64,000 nucleotides of DNA from Cervus elaphus (taxonomy: Eukaryota > Chordata > Mammalia > Artiodactyla > Cervidae): NCBI RefSeq assembly GCF_910594005.1, contig NC_057832.1, forward strand, positions 102,559,152 to 102,623,151, written 5' to 3'. Under the pieces are notes generated by a model. It did no database searches and was not told the DNA's origin. It worked only from the letters and a program-made list of their open reading frames with translations. Positions 1 to 11,552 of this stretch are shown here, piece by piece. Every line of letters begins with the position of its first letter. Within the stretch, counting starts at the first letter, position 1. The position numbers and the translations under genes were made by a program.

Positions 1-1368
1 GAACCAGGATTCAAATCCAGGTTCAGTTAACTCCAACCTCTTGCTCTTTGCCCCAGACATTTTCCAGAAAGCCAGTCCTTCTCTAGATGGTCGTTCTAGA
101 CACCATTTATCACTCTTTATGAAACAAGTACTTACTATCCAGGCCATTAATGTGGTTAGTAGTTGGGGCACTAAATGTAAATGAAATATTGTCTCTTGAG
201 GAAGTGACCACTGATCATAACCCGTTCTCCTCTGCCAAAATCAGCTGAGATATAGAGTTAATCAGGATTTAAATTGAAGTGAAGATATTGGGTGTGGTTT
301 TTTTACTGGTAAAAATGTAATCAGCTTCCATATCAAAATTGAAATAAAAATCAGCTGAGATATAGAGTTAATCAGGAGTTAAATGGGAATAAAGATATTG
401 GGGGTTTTTTTACTGGTAAAAGTGGAGGACACAGTTTAGACCTAAGACCAAAATGTATTTCCTATTCTTTCTTCCCAAGCCCTAAACCTTGGTGCTCACA
501 CACGGGGGGAAGGTTTGGGTAGGCAGAAAAGACTCGTACCCAGTAGCAGGATGATTACCATGAATGACAACAGCCTGTCTCTATCTCAGAGAGGGGAAGG
601 GAGTCAAAGAAAGACCAGAGACATGGGAATCAGTATCTGATAAAGATCCTGCCCCATTTACACCATGTTTTTATTCTTCTCATAGCCAGTTTTCTGGTTT
701 CACTCCTCCTTCAAGTGGCTCCCACACTAATGCAATTGGTACTTTAAATGTTTCAAAGAAACAGCCCAGACCTCTGGGATCTGTATTCTGTTTCTTAAAA
801 GAAAAAAAAAAAATCAAATGGACTGCAGAGAGTTAGATGGAATTAATTCCACCCTGGGAAGAGAGAAGTCAAGCAACTTCAGTCTCCTGGTTTATAAGGT
901 CACCAGAATCCCTTGTCGGGAATTATTCTTCTGTAAATCACTTCTGCCCGGCTACTCTGCGGCCCTGAATTGCAGATAATCCAGACAGTGATTGTGTCTG
1001 GTCTCTGAACAGAAGCTTCACTAACCTCCCCTAAAAGGATTCTGGTGCTAGCTTTGGCTGCAGGAAGAAGCTGGGGAGTCTAGCCCCAACGCACACCAGC
1101 TTTGGAACCACCTTCCAGGCAGGATTCAGCCTGGCACGTAAACATCTCTACAGAGGCCTCTCCTAGAAGCATAGGCTCTGTTCTGCAAAAGGCCCCCACG
1201 CCCCAAGGCCCAGCTCACATAGCATGTAGAAGGACAGAGGAGGAACTAGGACTTAGGAGATGGAGGCGTCAACTGGCATCAAGTGCACTAGACTCCCAGC
1301 TGTGAGGCTAGTGTCTGTCTGTATGTTTCCCTTGGGTTGGGTTTTGTTTTTTTTTTAGACTATGTTAT
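1..1368. other. Unclassified non-coding stretch
   Basis: No recognisable ruminant SINE or LINE and no convincing exon. The only structure I see is the local duplication at 241-424. Open frames here are short and lack splice-site or codon-bias support. Confidence 0.5.
241..424. repeat. Local tandem duplication, 110-bp period
   Basis: The motif TCAGCTGAGATATAGAGTTA begins at 241 and again at 351. Both copies continue through a T-run and TACTGGTAAAA (ending near 317 and 424). The copies differ by substitutions and small indels, so the duplication is not very recent. About 33 bases separate the homologous parts. Confidence 0.85.
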
Positions 1369-1606
1369 ACCACTTAGTGGGCCTCCCAGATGGTGCTGTG
1401 GTGAAGAATCCACTTGCCACTGCAGGAGATGTGGGTTTGAACCCTGGATTGGAAAGATCCCCTGGAGGAGGAAATGGCAACCCACTCCAGCATTCTTGCC
1501 TGGTGAATTCCATGGACAGAGGAACCTGGCGGGCTACAGTCCGTGGGGTCACAAAGAGTCAGACACAACTGAGCATGCATTCACAGTGACACACACACCA
1601 CTTAGT
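1369..1606 (+). mobile_element. Bov-tA SINE with 10-bp target duplication
   Basis: The tRNA-like head (GGCCTCCCAGATGG then GAAGAATCCACTTGCC) is followed by the Bov-A tail (CAACCCACTCCAGCATTCTT, GTCACAAAGAGTCAGACACA). ACCACTTAGT at 1369-1378 recurs at 1597-1606 as the target-site duplication. The open frames inside are a by-product of the SINE. Confidence 0.93.
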
Positions 1607-1619
1607 TCACCTTTGGTTC

Positions 1620-1855
1620 CCAATTACTTCTGGCCTTGGGCAAATCATTTACTTTTGAGCCTTAGTTTCACACAGATCTGAATTGAAACCCTGAATTTGC
1701 TGCATATTAAAGATGACTTTAAGCAAATTACATGATCACTCCAAGCCTCAGTGTCTATACCAGTATATTGGAAACATTAATGCATAGTTTGTAAGGTTGT
1801 AATGAGGATCTAAAAGATAACAATATATAAAGTACATAGACAATGATCTCATTGT
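1620..1855 (+). repeat. MIR SINE remnants, sense
   Basis: CCTTGGGCAAATCATTTAC and GAGCCTTAGTTTC near 1634-1670 match the MIR core. A second core-like piece with CCAAGCCTCAGTGTC and TGTAAGGTTGTAATGAGGAT follows at about 1715-1855. Probably two old MIR pieces or one disrupted copy. Confidence 0.7.
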
Positions 1856-2854
1856 AGTAAACTGTGTGGGTTACTTTCCCAGCTGTGTCAATCACCGGGC
1901 ACAGCCCTCTTTGGAGACATCCCCCTGTGTTTCCAGTCTGTGTAGTCCCAGGATGGCTGTCAGGATACCCAACTTCACTACCACTGTGGTCCAGGATGGC
2001 AGCCTAACCCAAGGCAGGCCAATACAAGTCCCTTCTCTCAAGATCTGGCATTGGCTAGGCACTAAGAGAGGACCATGGACACCCAGGAGCTCAAGAGCTG
2101 ATGGGGACGTGATGCCCTGCCAAGCAGCCTGGAACAGCCAGAGAAGCTGGTCTTCAAATGGAAAAGAGAGAAGATGGACACAGAGAGAAGGAAAGAGACA
2201 AAATGCAGATAACACTGTAGTCTCAGTCTCTAGTTCACCTTTGCCCTTGGGCTCCATGAAACTCACACCCCTCTATCCTCTTGATCAAGTTCTTTTCTTT
2301 TTAGGTTAGCTTGTCTGGTTAGCATGGTTACATGCAAGAGTCTTAATAATCTGGTAAACAGTTGTGATTCAATAAACAGTAAATACCAACTTGTGGAAAA
2401 TGACAGAATTGATCAAATGATGCCACAGATTCTTCCCCTCTCTCGGCCTGGAAATAATTATGTCCTGGGAGCCCCACTCTGTTTTTATATCCTTTAGAAC
2501 AACTTTGACCCACACTTCTCATGATTCACTCACTTGTTCATTTAATAAGCTGCTTCTCCATATGAGGTCAAGGACCATAACTTACCTCTATGTCCATGTG
2601 CAGAGGGCCACATCTCTCACCCCCTCTCCTGCACTCGACCTTCTTCACACCAGACTCTGCCCATCCCCCATGCTGCCTCACCACAGTGACTTCCTGGAAC
2701 CCAGCCCATGTGGTCTTACACTTCCATCCTATCCCAGCTCTTGATGGCCCTTCCTTTGTTGACTCCAGCCTGGGCAGCAAACAGCAGCCCAGCCTCAGCA
2801 CCCATCAAGAAAGAGGCACTTTTAAAAGGCAAGCTTCCCCATTCTCATGATAAA
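1856..2854. other. Unclassified non-coding stretch
   Basis: No family recognised. Two overlapping opposite-strand open frames (about 1866-2309) have no domain-like content, no splice context and no upstream promoter signal that I can see. I treat them as chance. Confidence 0.5.
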
Positions 2855-3000
2855 AATAGCTAACTGTGCAGTCCCCACACTGAGCATGCCACAGGAATCA
2901 TCTCATTTAATTCCCACAACAGTCTATGAGATGGGCACTGTTATTATCCATATTTTAATAACAAAGAAGCTGAGGAAACAGACAGTCCTATGAGAGTCAA
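2855..3000 (-). repeat. MIR SINE, antisense
   Basis: ATCTCATTTAATTCCCACAA, GATGGGCACTGTTATTATCC and AAGCTGAGGAAACAGACAG are the reverse-complement MIR signature. Both ends are degraded. Confidence 0.75.
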
Positions 3001-4162
3001 GAGAAATGCATTGAATTTTTTTCCCAGTCCTAGAAAACTAACATAGGGATCATCAGAGAAACCTCCCAGGTCCTTAAACAAGATTGGGGCAACAGGGAGG
3101 AAGTTGTGTTTTCTGAAAATCAAGCTTAAACAGTGGAAACTGCTCTGAGGCAGAGGAAGAAAAGAGACTTTGAAGTAAAATGAGACTCAGCCCAGCAGTC
3201 TCTGTGCTTTCTCTCTCTCCCTACAGATCAGAGAACGCATTCCTTCCTCCCTTCTCTCCCCTTAACTAACCCCTAACCTACTGAAGGCTCAGAGCCACCT
3301 GGCCCTTCTCTCTTTAGCTGGGTTTCTTCACCTACAGGACGGGGGTGGCAGAGCTGCTGTGGGCTGCTCGGCATCCCTTCAGGTGTCCCTTCTGTTCCCC
3401 ACGCCCCGAATACTCCTCCCCTGCACTGTCTTTCTCCATAGCCCTCACTGCTCACAGTCCAGGCTATGTTGGTGTGTTGGCTTATAGTCTATCCCACTCC
3501 ACTAGAAGTTCAGCTCTTGGAGGGCAGCCACGTGCTCTGCCCACTGATATAACCCCATAACCAGATTAGTACCCAACATGTGGCAGGGCTTCAGTGTGAA
3601 GAGAGGGTGGTATGAAGATGAAATGAGATGATGTATATAGGGCATCTGTTCCACAGGAAAGATGCAGTGTGTGCCAGTTCTGCCCCTTTTGTGTCCCTGA
3701 ACACTTCTTTCATTTCACAAAGTAATTCCATGTTTAACTCCATAACTGGGAGGATGTATATTCTATACTTTGGATACCATAAAAGTAAAGTTGAAGCAAT
3801 ACTACCTTAGAGATCTATTTTTCAGTTTTGCTCGATTTTTCATTTCTGTAAACTGGAAGATATTCTCAGCCTTTTAGAAACGGTCTTTATAAGTTATGTA
3901 TCTTTGGTGAGCAATCCAAGTGGCCTGTGGTAAGGAGATCAAATGTTACTCACAGATATATTAATAATAAGGTCCCTTCTCTCTAAGATGAATACTATCT
4001 TCCTTTCCCAGCTGGTCAGGGTAAGGCTGGGAGCCCCCCCAGTTACAGCCAGGTTTGCTTTAATGTAACAAACACAAAATCAACATGATGTGCAAAAACA
4101 GCTTTATAAAAATCATAGAGTTGTGGAACAAGTGAGGTTAGAGGCACAGCACTCAGATATTT
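3001..4162. other. Mostly unclassified, with an L2-like piece
   Basis: Apart from the L2-like part at 3340-3610 I recognise nothing here. 3611-4162 is AT-rich and carries no exon-like structure. Confidence 0.45.
3340..3610 (+). repeat. L2 LINE 3' end remnant (probable)
   Basis: The stretch AGAAGTTCAGCTCTTGGAGG ... CCCAACATGTGGCAGGGCTT follows the order of the L2 3' end (gene-like 'stop of growth' T/C-rich part, then a 'last month average' style CTAGAA..GGCAGG..CCTGGCACA block). Divergence is high. Confidence 0.4.
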
Positions 4163-4785
4163 CATCAATGACACGTTTATTTTTCTGGGTTTTTGTTTGT
4201 TTGTTTGTTTTAATTTTCACAGTGTTGTGTTGGTTTCTGCCATACAATGATGTGAATCAACCAAAATTATACATTTATCCTTTCCCTCTCGAATCCCCCT
4301 CCCCTCCCCCACCCCATCTCTCCAGATCATCCCAGAGTGCCAGACTGTGCTACACAGCCGCTTCTCACCACCTATCCTTCTTACACCTGATAGCGTATAT
4401 ATGGTGATGCTACTTTCTCCATTCATCCCACTCTCTCCACCCCCACTGTGTCCACAGGTCCATTCTCTACATCTGCATCTCCATTCTTCCCTGCAAATAT
4501 GTTCATCAATACCATTTTTCTAGATTCCACATATATGCACTAATACACTATATTTGTTTTTCTCTGTCTGACTTATGTCACTCTGTATAATAGGCTCAGG
4601 GTTCATCCACCTCACTAGAACTGACTCTAGTTCATCCTTTTTTATGGCTGAGTAATATTCTATTGTATATATGTACCACATCTTCTTTATCCATTCATCT
4701 GTTGATGAACATCCAGGTTGCTTCCATGTCCTAGCTATTGTAAATAGTGCTGCAGTGAACACTGGGGTACGTGCATCAATGACAC
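4163..4785 (-). mobile_element. 5'-truncated L1 LINE, antisense, 12-bp target duplication
   Basis: CATCAATGACAC occurs at 4163-4174 and 4774-4785 and brackets the insert. On + it begins with a T-rich run including a TTTG microsatellite, as expected for an antisense poly(A) end. It then reads TCTGCCATACAATGATGTGA and ends in the L1 3' sequence CATTCATCTGTTGATGAACA. About 600 bp of the 3' end is retained, with no intact ORF2. Confidence 0.95.
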
Positions 4786-5845
4786 ATTTTAAAAAAAGAA
4801 AAAGGAATCTAATGAAAATGGTAGCACAATTTGACACATGTAAAAATGGTTAAGAAAACCACAAATACTACAATAAACATGGTAATTTACCCTGAAAAAT
4901 TCTGATGCTTGCTTATGGAAATGGGAACCCGGAAAGTTTGCAGCTTGTGAGTTATTATAACAAGAAGTCAACAGAGAGTTGTAACAACAGATGTGGATGG
5001 GTGTAGCTCCTAAGATGCAGCGAACAGATGTGGCCAGTAGATGTTAGGGGCGTGTGTGTGCGTTCCATACATTCTTATGCTGTTCAGTCAGTTCAGCTGC
5101 GTGCAGTTTTCTGCATTCACCTAGTGTTTCTTGCAGGCTAAATGGCACATAAGTAAATGTGAAATTTGTGTTATGCTCAGATTGTTCCCTAAGACATCAA
5201 TTGTGTTGGAACAAATTTGCATTTCCAAAACAAGTGTTGTAGCAGAACTCACCATATAGCCAAACTCATGTAGGGGAGTTAGCAACAGGGCCAATCAGTA
5301 TATACTAAATTCTCCTGACTTGGTGGGGCCATATCTCACCTTTAGCCTGAGAAAAACTAGGGAGACTGTGACACGTGGTAAAATTTTCATTAACCTGGAA
5401 ACAACTCAAGCCCTCATACATTTAGAATTATCCGTCTTCAACTTGCAGAAGAAGTCAATCACAAGAAACAAACTGGTGTCTGGAGGTTAGCCAAGTAAAA
5501 TCAAGAATGTGCCCTGGAATGAGATTTACTCAGTCCCCGAGCCTTCCATATCTGTGGTTACGTGCAATAAAAAATTGGCATTTCAGCCTAGAGACTCTGA
5601 TCCTGATCCTGAGTATGTTCCGAATCACAAAATCAAGAGTAAACAGTGTGCAGTGTTCAAACAGCTTAAGAAAAGAAAATGGACCAAAGCCTTTGAAAAA
5701 AAGTTAAAGAAGGCTAACTAAAATAGAGGTTTTTTATAATCCTCAGTTAACCAGAAAAGGCATGGTCTAAGCATTTGCAGAGGTTGACCTACACATGCCC
5801 ATAGGAGATGTGCCCTCTGAGCATGCAAGGTATATCACAGTTTAA
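4786..5845. other. Unidentified stretch, possibly a decayed retrocopy or transposon
   Basis: I recognise no repeat family. The part from about 5400 to 5721 is purine-rich and holds the open frame at 5491-5721. The part near 5000-5260 contains protein-like but stop-interrupted frames. It could be an old DNA transposon or processed pseudogene; nothing in it decides between them. Confidence 0.35.
5491..5721 (+). other. Unassigned open frame with lysine-rich end
   Basis: After a TAG at 5488-5490 a frame stays open to TAA at 5719-5721, 76 codons. It has no ATG until well inside and no splice or promoter context. The last third is strongly basic, with Lys/Arg clusters around KKRKWTKAF, while the middle has an acidic Asp-Pro run. 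I do not recognise the family. It may be a fragment of a decayed coding repeat or pseudogene, or chance. Confidence 0.2.
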
Positions 5846-6093
5846 AACGCTGGACTTCCCTGGTAGCTCAGTCGGTAAAGAATCTGCATGCAATGTGGGA
5901 GATGGAGGTTCAACCCCTGGGTCAGGAAGATTTCCTAGAGAAGAAAATGGCAACCAACTCCAGGATTCTTGCTGGAGAATTCCATGGACAGAGGAACCTG
6001 GTGGGTTACAGTCCATGGGGTCACAAAGAGTTGGACATGAATGAGTGACTAATACACACACACAGACACACACACACACACACACAATGCTGG
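5846..6093 (+). mobile_element. Bov-tA SINE with (CA)n tail
   Basis: The head reads GGACTTCCCTGGTAGCTCAG and TCGGTAAAGAATCTGCATGC. The Bov-A tail ends GTCACAAAGAGTTGGACATG and runs into a CA microsatellite at about 6054-6086. AACGCTGG at 5846-5853 and AATGCTGG at 6086-6093 are a plausible 8-bp target duplication with one mismatch. Confidence 0.9.
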
Positions 6094-6692
6094 GGAAATT
6101 GCCCAGGTGGTTCCAGTAGTTTAGGGTGATTTTGACTCCCTCCTCCCGCCCTTCCTCCACCAGCCTGGATCTCTTCCTGCTTCACCTGGGAGCTCCCCCA
6201 CCCAGCCAGGAGGAGCACAGAGCACAGCAGAGTAGCAGCTGCAAATCTATATTAAGCAGATGAGGAATCAAGGGAAACTTTTACAAATGGAGAGATGGAT
6301 AGTCCTGAAGTGCCATAACCACGCTAAGGGGATTTGACAGAAGAGCCTTAATGGGGCCCCTTGCGAGCTAGGAGAGCAGTGAGCACTCTGTAATGGAAAT
6401 GTTCCCTGAGCCTGTGGTTTCTTCCAGCCACAAAGCTCCAATCAGGACACTTTGCTCACATGAATTAATTAGGCCTCCTGCATTCCCCAGGGAAGCTTGG
6501 AAGCATTATGTGTGGAGAGAGGAAGGTGAGCAAAATGGCGTCATCACCACATCATCATCCCACGGAGTTGGACAGGCATCTATGAGACACCGTGCTAGAA
6601 GCTGCAATAAGCTAGTTCTGTGCATGCATTCCTCCTACATGTGTGCAATTTAAGGCAAAATGAACAGTCCATTCACTCATTCATCATCATGT
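6094..6692. other. Unclassified non-coding stretch
   Basis: No repeat recognised. A pyrimidine tract ending CTTCCAG at 6427 and AAG|GTGAGC at 6525/6526 bracket a 98-nt open segment on +. The signals are ordinary for a stretch this long and I do not call an exon. Confidence 0.45.
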
Positions 6693-6931
6693 CAACTCTT
6701 TGGTGGTCATGGTTGTTTAGTTGCTAAATCGTGTCTGACTCTTTGCAACGCTATGGACTGTAGCCCACCGGGCTCCTCTGTCCATGGGATTTCCCAGGCA
6801 AGAATACTGGAGTGGGTTGTCACTTCCTTCTCCAGGGGATCTTCCCAACCCAGGGATCAAACCTGAGTCTTCTGTGTCTTCTGCACTGGCAGGTGGATGC
6901 AGAGCCACCAGAGAAGCCCCAACTCTATGGT
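6693..6931 (-). mobile_element. Bov-tA SINE, antisense, 12-bp target duplication
   Basis: CAACTCTTTGGT (6693-6704) and CAACTCTATGGT (6920-6931) flank the element with one mismatch. Inside, the antisense Bov-A part (GTGTCTGACTCTTTGCAACG, CCAGGCAAGAATACTGGAG) precedes the antisense tRNA-like head (CACTGGCAGGTGGATGC, GAAGCCCC). Confidence 0.93.
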
Positions 6932-7775
6932 TATTGGGCTTCTATTCTGTATTAGTATGAGGGATACAACCAGAGTGAATAGGACTTAGTGTCTGCGTTC
7001 AAGGAACACCTGGTCAAAGGGCAAAGATGAAAAAACTGCAAGAATTATAACTTAAGCGCCATAGAAAAATTAGGCCCCGATTCTAATTACCCAAGAGAGT
7101 AATAGGTAATCATCCTCAGCCTCCTGTCACCCATCCCCCAAGTCCAACTCATCACCAAGGCTGCCAGTCTTTCTTCTCACTGTTCTTCTGCCTTGGCTCT
7201 GGCCCTCCAGGATCTTGCAATAGCCCCCAAGCTAGCCTCTTGCACTTATGGTCCACCCTCCCCAGCACGGCCAAACAGATCTTCCCAAAGGCAAACCAAA
7301 GGTGTCACTTACTCCACCGACTAACTACCCCCCAGCCCTTACCTCAGGCCCATGTTCAGGCTGGGACCAGGCCTCACTCAGCAGTTCACATCCAACACCC
7401 TTGGGTGGCCTGACACTCATCACCCTGCAGTGCTCACTGATCCCAGGGAGACCTCTTTGGGTCACACTCTGAAGCCTTGCTCATAATTTATCCTTTCTGC
7501 CCCCATGGCTACCTGCCAAGATCCCCATCCTCCCTAAAGGTCCACTCCATTTCCACGTGAATGACCCCTCCCAACACCTTCCTTCTCATGCCAAGTAGGA
7601 TTCATTCCACTTCAATTACAGCACTTTTAAAGTTTTATCATAATTCCTTGTTCGAATACCTTTCTTCCTGCCTAGACTCTGAATTCCTTGAGAGCAAGGC
7701 CAGTCTCCCTGATGCCAGGTCAGGGCCTGACATAGAGTAGGGGAACTCAGTAATGGCTGGTGGAAGGCATGATGA
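6932..7775 (+). repeat. L2 LINE remnant
   Basis: 7095-7775 follows the L2 3' region in order: pyrimidine-rich part with CTTGGCTCTGGCCCTCCAGG, then CTAGACTCTGAATTCCTTGA, GAGAGCAAGGCCAGTCTCC and GGGCCTGACATAGAGTAGG. A short piece at about 6945-7030 resembles an upstream L2 part. Ancient and heavily diverged. Confidence 0.6.
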
Positions 7776-8099
7776 CAGACAGACTGCCTATTTTGAAATT
7801 GCCAATGGTTCCCCACAGAGTACGTGAGATCCTCTATTGTGATCATAAGCCCTGCCATCAGTATAAAGTCACCATCCTGCCTTCTCCTAAGGCTGATGTC
7901 AAGAGCATGTGGTTTGTGGGCATGTCTTGGAGTTAGGGAAACTTCTCTGGTCCAGACACAGGTCTTGGTCCCCTCGGCCACTATCCTTGGGTCCGTTGTC
8001 ACATATAAGTGAAGACTAGCTGGGGTGAGAGTGTGGTTTGTGGCCATTATTTGTGGGCTATGACTACAGGAGGCCTCCTGTGCACTGCCTGTTTCACTT
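7776..8099. other. Unclassified non-coding stretch
   Basis: Nothing recognised. The antisense open frame that crosses from 7616 to 8047 has no family resemblance and overlaps the L2 3' end. Confidence 0.45.
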
Positions 8100-8240
8100 T
8101 TATTTACTTAATTGGATTCATAGATAGTATAAGCCCTATCTTACAGGTGAGCAAACAGCCCTGCTAAGGTTAAGCTGCTGGAGGCCACGCTAACTATGGT
8201 AAGCACCAGGGCTGGGATTTGAACCTGTGATTCCACAGTA
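8100..8240 (-). repeat. MIR SINE, antisense
   Basis: CCCTATCTTACAGGTGAGCA, GGTTAAGCTGCTGGAGG and GGGCTGGGATTTGAACC are the antisense MIR order (poly-T-like block, core, then box region). Confidence 0.8.
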
Positions 8241-10296
8241 TGAGTCCCTTCTATCACTCAGGGCTGCCTCCCGCTTGCACTGGAAGTGGGGAACATGTGG
8301 CTGAGACAGGCGCAGTTTGGATAACACTGCCTCTGCATCCTGTAGGGCCAGCACTCTGTGAGCACTGGTTTTTATTTACCTTATATGGTGAAAAGAGAGA
8401 TGCCCATTTTTTTCCCCCCATTTCTGCAGACTAACAGACGGGTGCTAATTTGGTAAGTGCAAATTGTCTGGCTTCGGTTCTATCCACCATCTGCCTGCTT
8501 GAACTAGTGAAACCAGGGTGACTTGTAATTATGCCCAGTTCTCTTCACAGGGTCCCTCCATCCCTTCAGAGGCACTTATCCTTTTCCTATTTTAAGAAAG
8601 AGCTTCACATAGCACAGCATTTATGGAACACATCCAAGTACCAGAGTAGAAAGTGATATTATGAAGCTGAGGCAATCACACAGACAAAACCCTTAAACTA
8701 GATGCCAGGGGGGGTTACCCAGGCTGGCCCTGCTCCTCCCAGGAAACTGCCAGGCAATGGGAGACCAGTCACTGTGACTCTCTGGGCCTCAGTTTCTCCC
8801 CCCAGGGCACAGACATCCGGAGCCCCCAAGAAAAGGAAGTGGTGCTTTGCTCTTCATGTGGCAGGCCTGCCTTGGCTGCTGCTACTTCTGGTGCTTCGGG
8901 TGGGTGTTCACAGGGACCGTCCCAACCTTCTCACTCTCATCCTCCAGAAGCAGCTCTTCAAACCCTGCATCAAAGATTCCCCCTGCCTCCCCACCTCAGC
9001 TAAAAACAAAAGGCTGCACTTCGTTGTATTCACACCACAGCCAGGATAGTTGCAGCTGCTTGAGGCTCCACTTTGCTGCTCTCTGCAACAAACTCTTCCA
9101 ACATCCAGACCCTACCATGCTTTAAAAACTATGGGCAGAAATGATGAGGGTCACAGGGCTAAAGAAGCAGTTTACCCAGCTGGAAGCACACCATTGAAAC
9201 CCCAGCGTCATTCATTTTCATCAGAAGCAATGCTCTCCAGTTGTTTACTTAAGGCAGTCTTCTGCCCATTTCTCCCTCCCTGGAGGATGGGTCTTTTGGG
9301 AGATAACCACCCACATGGCAAATGAGTGGATTTCCCCTTCAGAGTGAAGATATCACCTCTTGGAAGAGCAGAGGTTTGCCACTTGGAAGGTGGGCAAGCA
9401 AGGGTGCACATGGCCCGTGGGAGCAGTTCCCTGCCTGCCCCGTGAGGGCAGGAAGCATCACCTTGCCTCCAGGCATCTCTCTCTCCCTCACCTCTGACTG
9501 TCACTCCTGTCCCCAACCCCAATCACACGGCCACCTCATCCCCCATCCCCAAGACTGCCAAATGAGCCAGTCCCACCACCAGCAGCCAAGTTAATTTTTT
9601 TTAAATCTCCTTGACAAAATGAAGAGGGAAAGTTGGCTGTTTAACTTGGTGGTTTTCTTTAGCAACACTGAAATGTCTAACATCTCAGTGTGTGCTGTTT
9701 GCGAACTTAAATACGTCGCCTCTGGACCAGTCACTCCTCAAGGAACATCTGCTCTCCAGAAGATCAGAAGTGAGAAACCACAAAGTTGCATTACTTATCT
9801 TTCCCTAAAGAAATGAAAGGTGTTTTTTCTCCCCCTCAAAGTAACAGCTATTTCTCCACTCCACATCAAAACTCCAGCCTTTGGCAAGCATGTCTCAGCA
9901 CTTCCAAATCCAAGCTTCGGCACAGAACTGCCGACTTCAAAAGTGATGGTGCAGAGCCGGCCCTGAGAGCATCCCTCGGTACCCGCTCACTCACAGCTTC
10001 TGAGCATCTCGCATGGACTGAGCTCACGCGATAATACACACCCAGAGGAAAGGAATTCTTTAAACAATCCAGGGTGCCATCCTGGAAGATGGGTTACACC
10101 CAAAGCCCTCCATAGGTTGAGTCTGACCTGGAACTTGAAAAACTGTGAAAATGTCACCTGAGGTTGGATGACCATTTAGTATGCAAGGAGACTGGTACCA
10201 GAACAGAAGTAAGAAAGGAGTCCCCAAGATGGAATAGAAAGTGCCATGGACATATTACATTCTCCTTGGTGGCTGACTCTCAGCTAGAAGGAGGTT
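8241..10296. other. Long stretch without recognised elements
   Basis: About 2 kb with no ruminant retroposon. A tiny MIR-core-like match (CTCTGGGCCTCAGTTTCTCC, about 8779-8798) is the only repeat hint. Several 60-115-codon open frames overlap on both strands without domain-like content. I see no promoter or exon. Confidence 0.5.
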
Positions 10297-10601
10297 CCAC
10301 CATCTATTACGCTGCTGCTGCTGCTGCTAAGTCGCTTCAGTCGTGTCTGACTCTGTGCGACCCCATAGACGGCAGCCCACCAGGCTCCGCCGTCCCTGGG
10401 ATTCTCCAGGCAAGAACACTGGAGTGGGTTGCCATTTCCTTCTCCAATGCATGAAAGTGAAAAGTGAAAGTGAAGTCGCTCAGTCTCGTGTCTGACTCTT
10501 CGCGACCCCATGGACTGTAGCCCACTAGGCTCCTCTGCCCATGGGATTTTCCAGGCAAGAGTACTGGAGTGGGTTGCCATTGCTTTCTCCACCATCTATT
10601 A
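10297..10601 (-). mobile_element. Bov-A2 dimeric SINE, antisense, 13-bp target duplication
   Basis: CCACCATCTATTA is at 10297-10309 and 10589-10601. Between them a (CTG)n run leads into two head-to-tail Bov-A monomers joined by AAAGTGAAAAGTGAAAGTGA near 10455. This is the classic Bov-A2 layout, and the element looks full length. Confidence 0.96.
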
Positions 10602-10760
10602 TAGTCAACCTCAGATAAGACATATGAACACACTAGTTCATTGGTTCATGTAAAACATATCTGGAAGGAAAGAGTCCAGGGGCTCCATGAAGCCAGTGAA
10701 AACCAAGGCTCCTTCTGTCTTTGTGCTCTGCCATCTTCAAGGTCACCTCAAGGCCACTTT

Positions 10761-10762
10761 CT

Positions 10763-10814
<52 letters not shown>

Positions 10815-10938
10815 CTCAGTCGTGTCCAACTCTTTGCGACCCCATGGGCTATAGCCCACCAGGCTCCCATGTCCATGGAATTTTCCAGGCAAGAATACTA
10901 GAGTGGGTTGCCATTTCCTACTCCAGGCCCTGGTTTCC
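10761..10938 (-). mobile_element. Bov-A monomer, antisense, with (TG)n
   Basis: An uninterrupted TG run of about 42 bases (10770-10811) is followed by ATGCTCAGTCGTGTCCAACT and one Bov-A unit ending near CCATTTCCTACTCCAGG. CTGGCTTCC (10761-10769) and CTGGTTTCC (10930-10938) are a likely target duplication. The TG run is the antisense tail that has expanded. Confidence 0.88.
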
Positions 10939-11333
10939 ATATTCAAAGTCATTGGTATTCTGAATGACTGATTGAGCTCCAGTAATCATACTATGTTCTA
11001 TGTATCAGAAAGAAGGAAACAAGAGCAATGTGTCCCAACACCACCGCAAGCCACATCACCTCCATTCTAGCAATCTTCCCAAATGACGAGATAATTTCTG
11101 CTGACATCTCAGTGGTCAGGACTTAGCCACATGGCCACACCTAACTTCATAAGACAGTGGGAAATCGTGCCCTTTAACTGGGAGCATTGTGATCTTGAAA
11201 AAAGTGGGCTTCTTTTGCTAAGGATAGAACGAAAATTGAATATGAGGTGGCAACTGGCAGCCTCTGCCACAGACTCAGCTTTCCATCTCTCAAATGAATA
11301 TATATATATATCTTGATTATATTTATATCAGAA
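10939..11333. other. Unclassified, with a possible old repeat
   Basis: CTTAGCCACATGGCCACACC (about 11122-11141) resembles a motif shared with 18660-18700 and may be part of an old mammalian repeat. Otherwise nothing is recognised. Confidence 0.35.
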
Positions 11334-11552
11334 TATCTCAGCCTCAGCACTCTTGACATTTTGAGCTAGTAACTCTTCATTGTGGAGGGGCTGTCCTGGG
11401 TATTATAGGATGTTTGCAGCATCCCTGACCTCTGCTATCTAGAGACCAATAGCAACATCTGCACCCCCAGCAGTTGTGATAACCAAAAATGTCTCCAAGA
11501 TGTCATCAAATGTCCCCAGCAGGACAAACTCACTCTTGTGTGAGAACCACCA
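11334..11552 (-). mobile_element. MER20-like hAT nonautonomous DNA transposon
   Basis: The order CTTGACATTTTGAGC, GGGGCTGTCCTGGG, ATAGGATGTTTGCAGCATCC, GTTGTGATAACCAAAAATG and TGTGAGAACCACC matches the antisense MER20 consensus as I know it. Terminal TATCTCAGCCTC and GTGAGAACCACC form degenerate inverted ends. Length about 219 bp is normal for the family. Confidence 0.75.

Noticed and set aside
5509..5721. Resemblance of a KRKWTKAF segment to RSL24D1/RPL24-like proteins
   Set aside because: Only a short WTKAF-like match. Flanking residues and DNA do not follow those genes.
6428..6525. 98-nt open exon-like segment on +
   Set aside because: Acceptor and donor are average and such pairs are frequent by chance. 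No neighbouring exon found.
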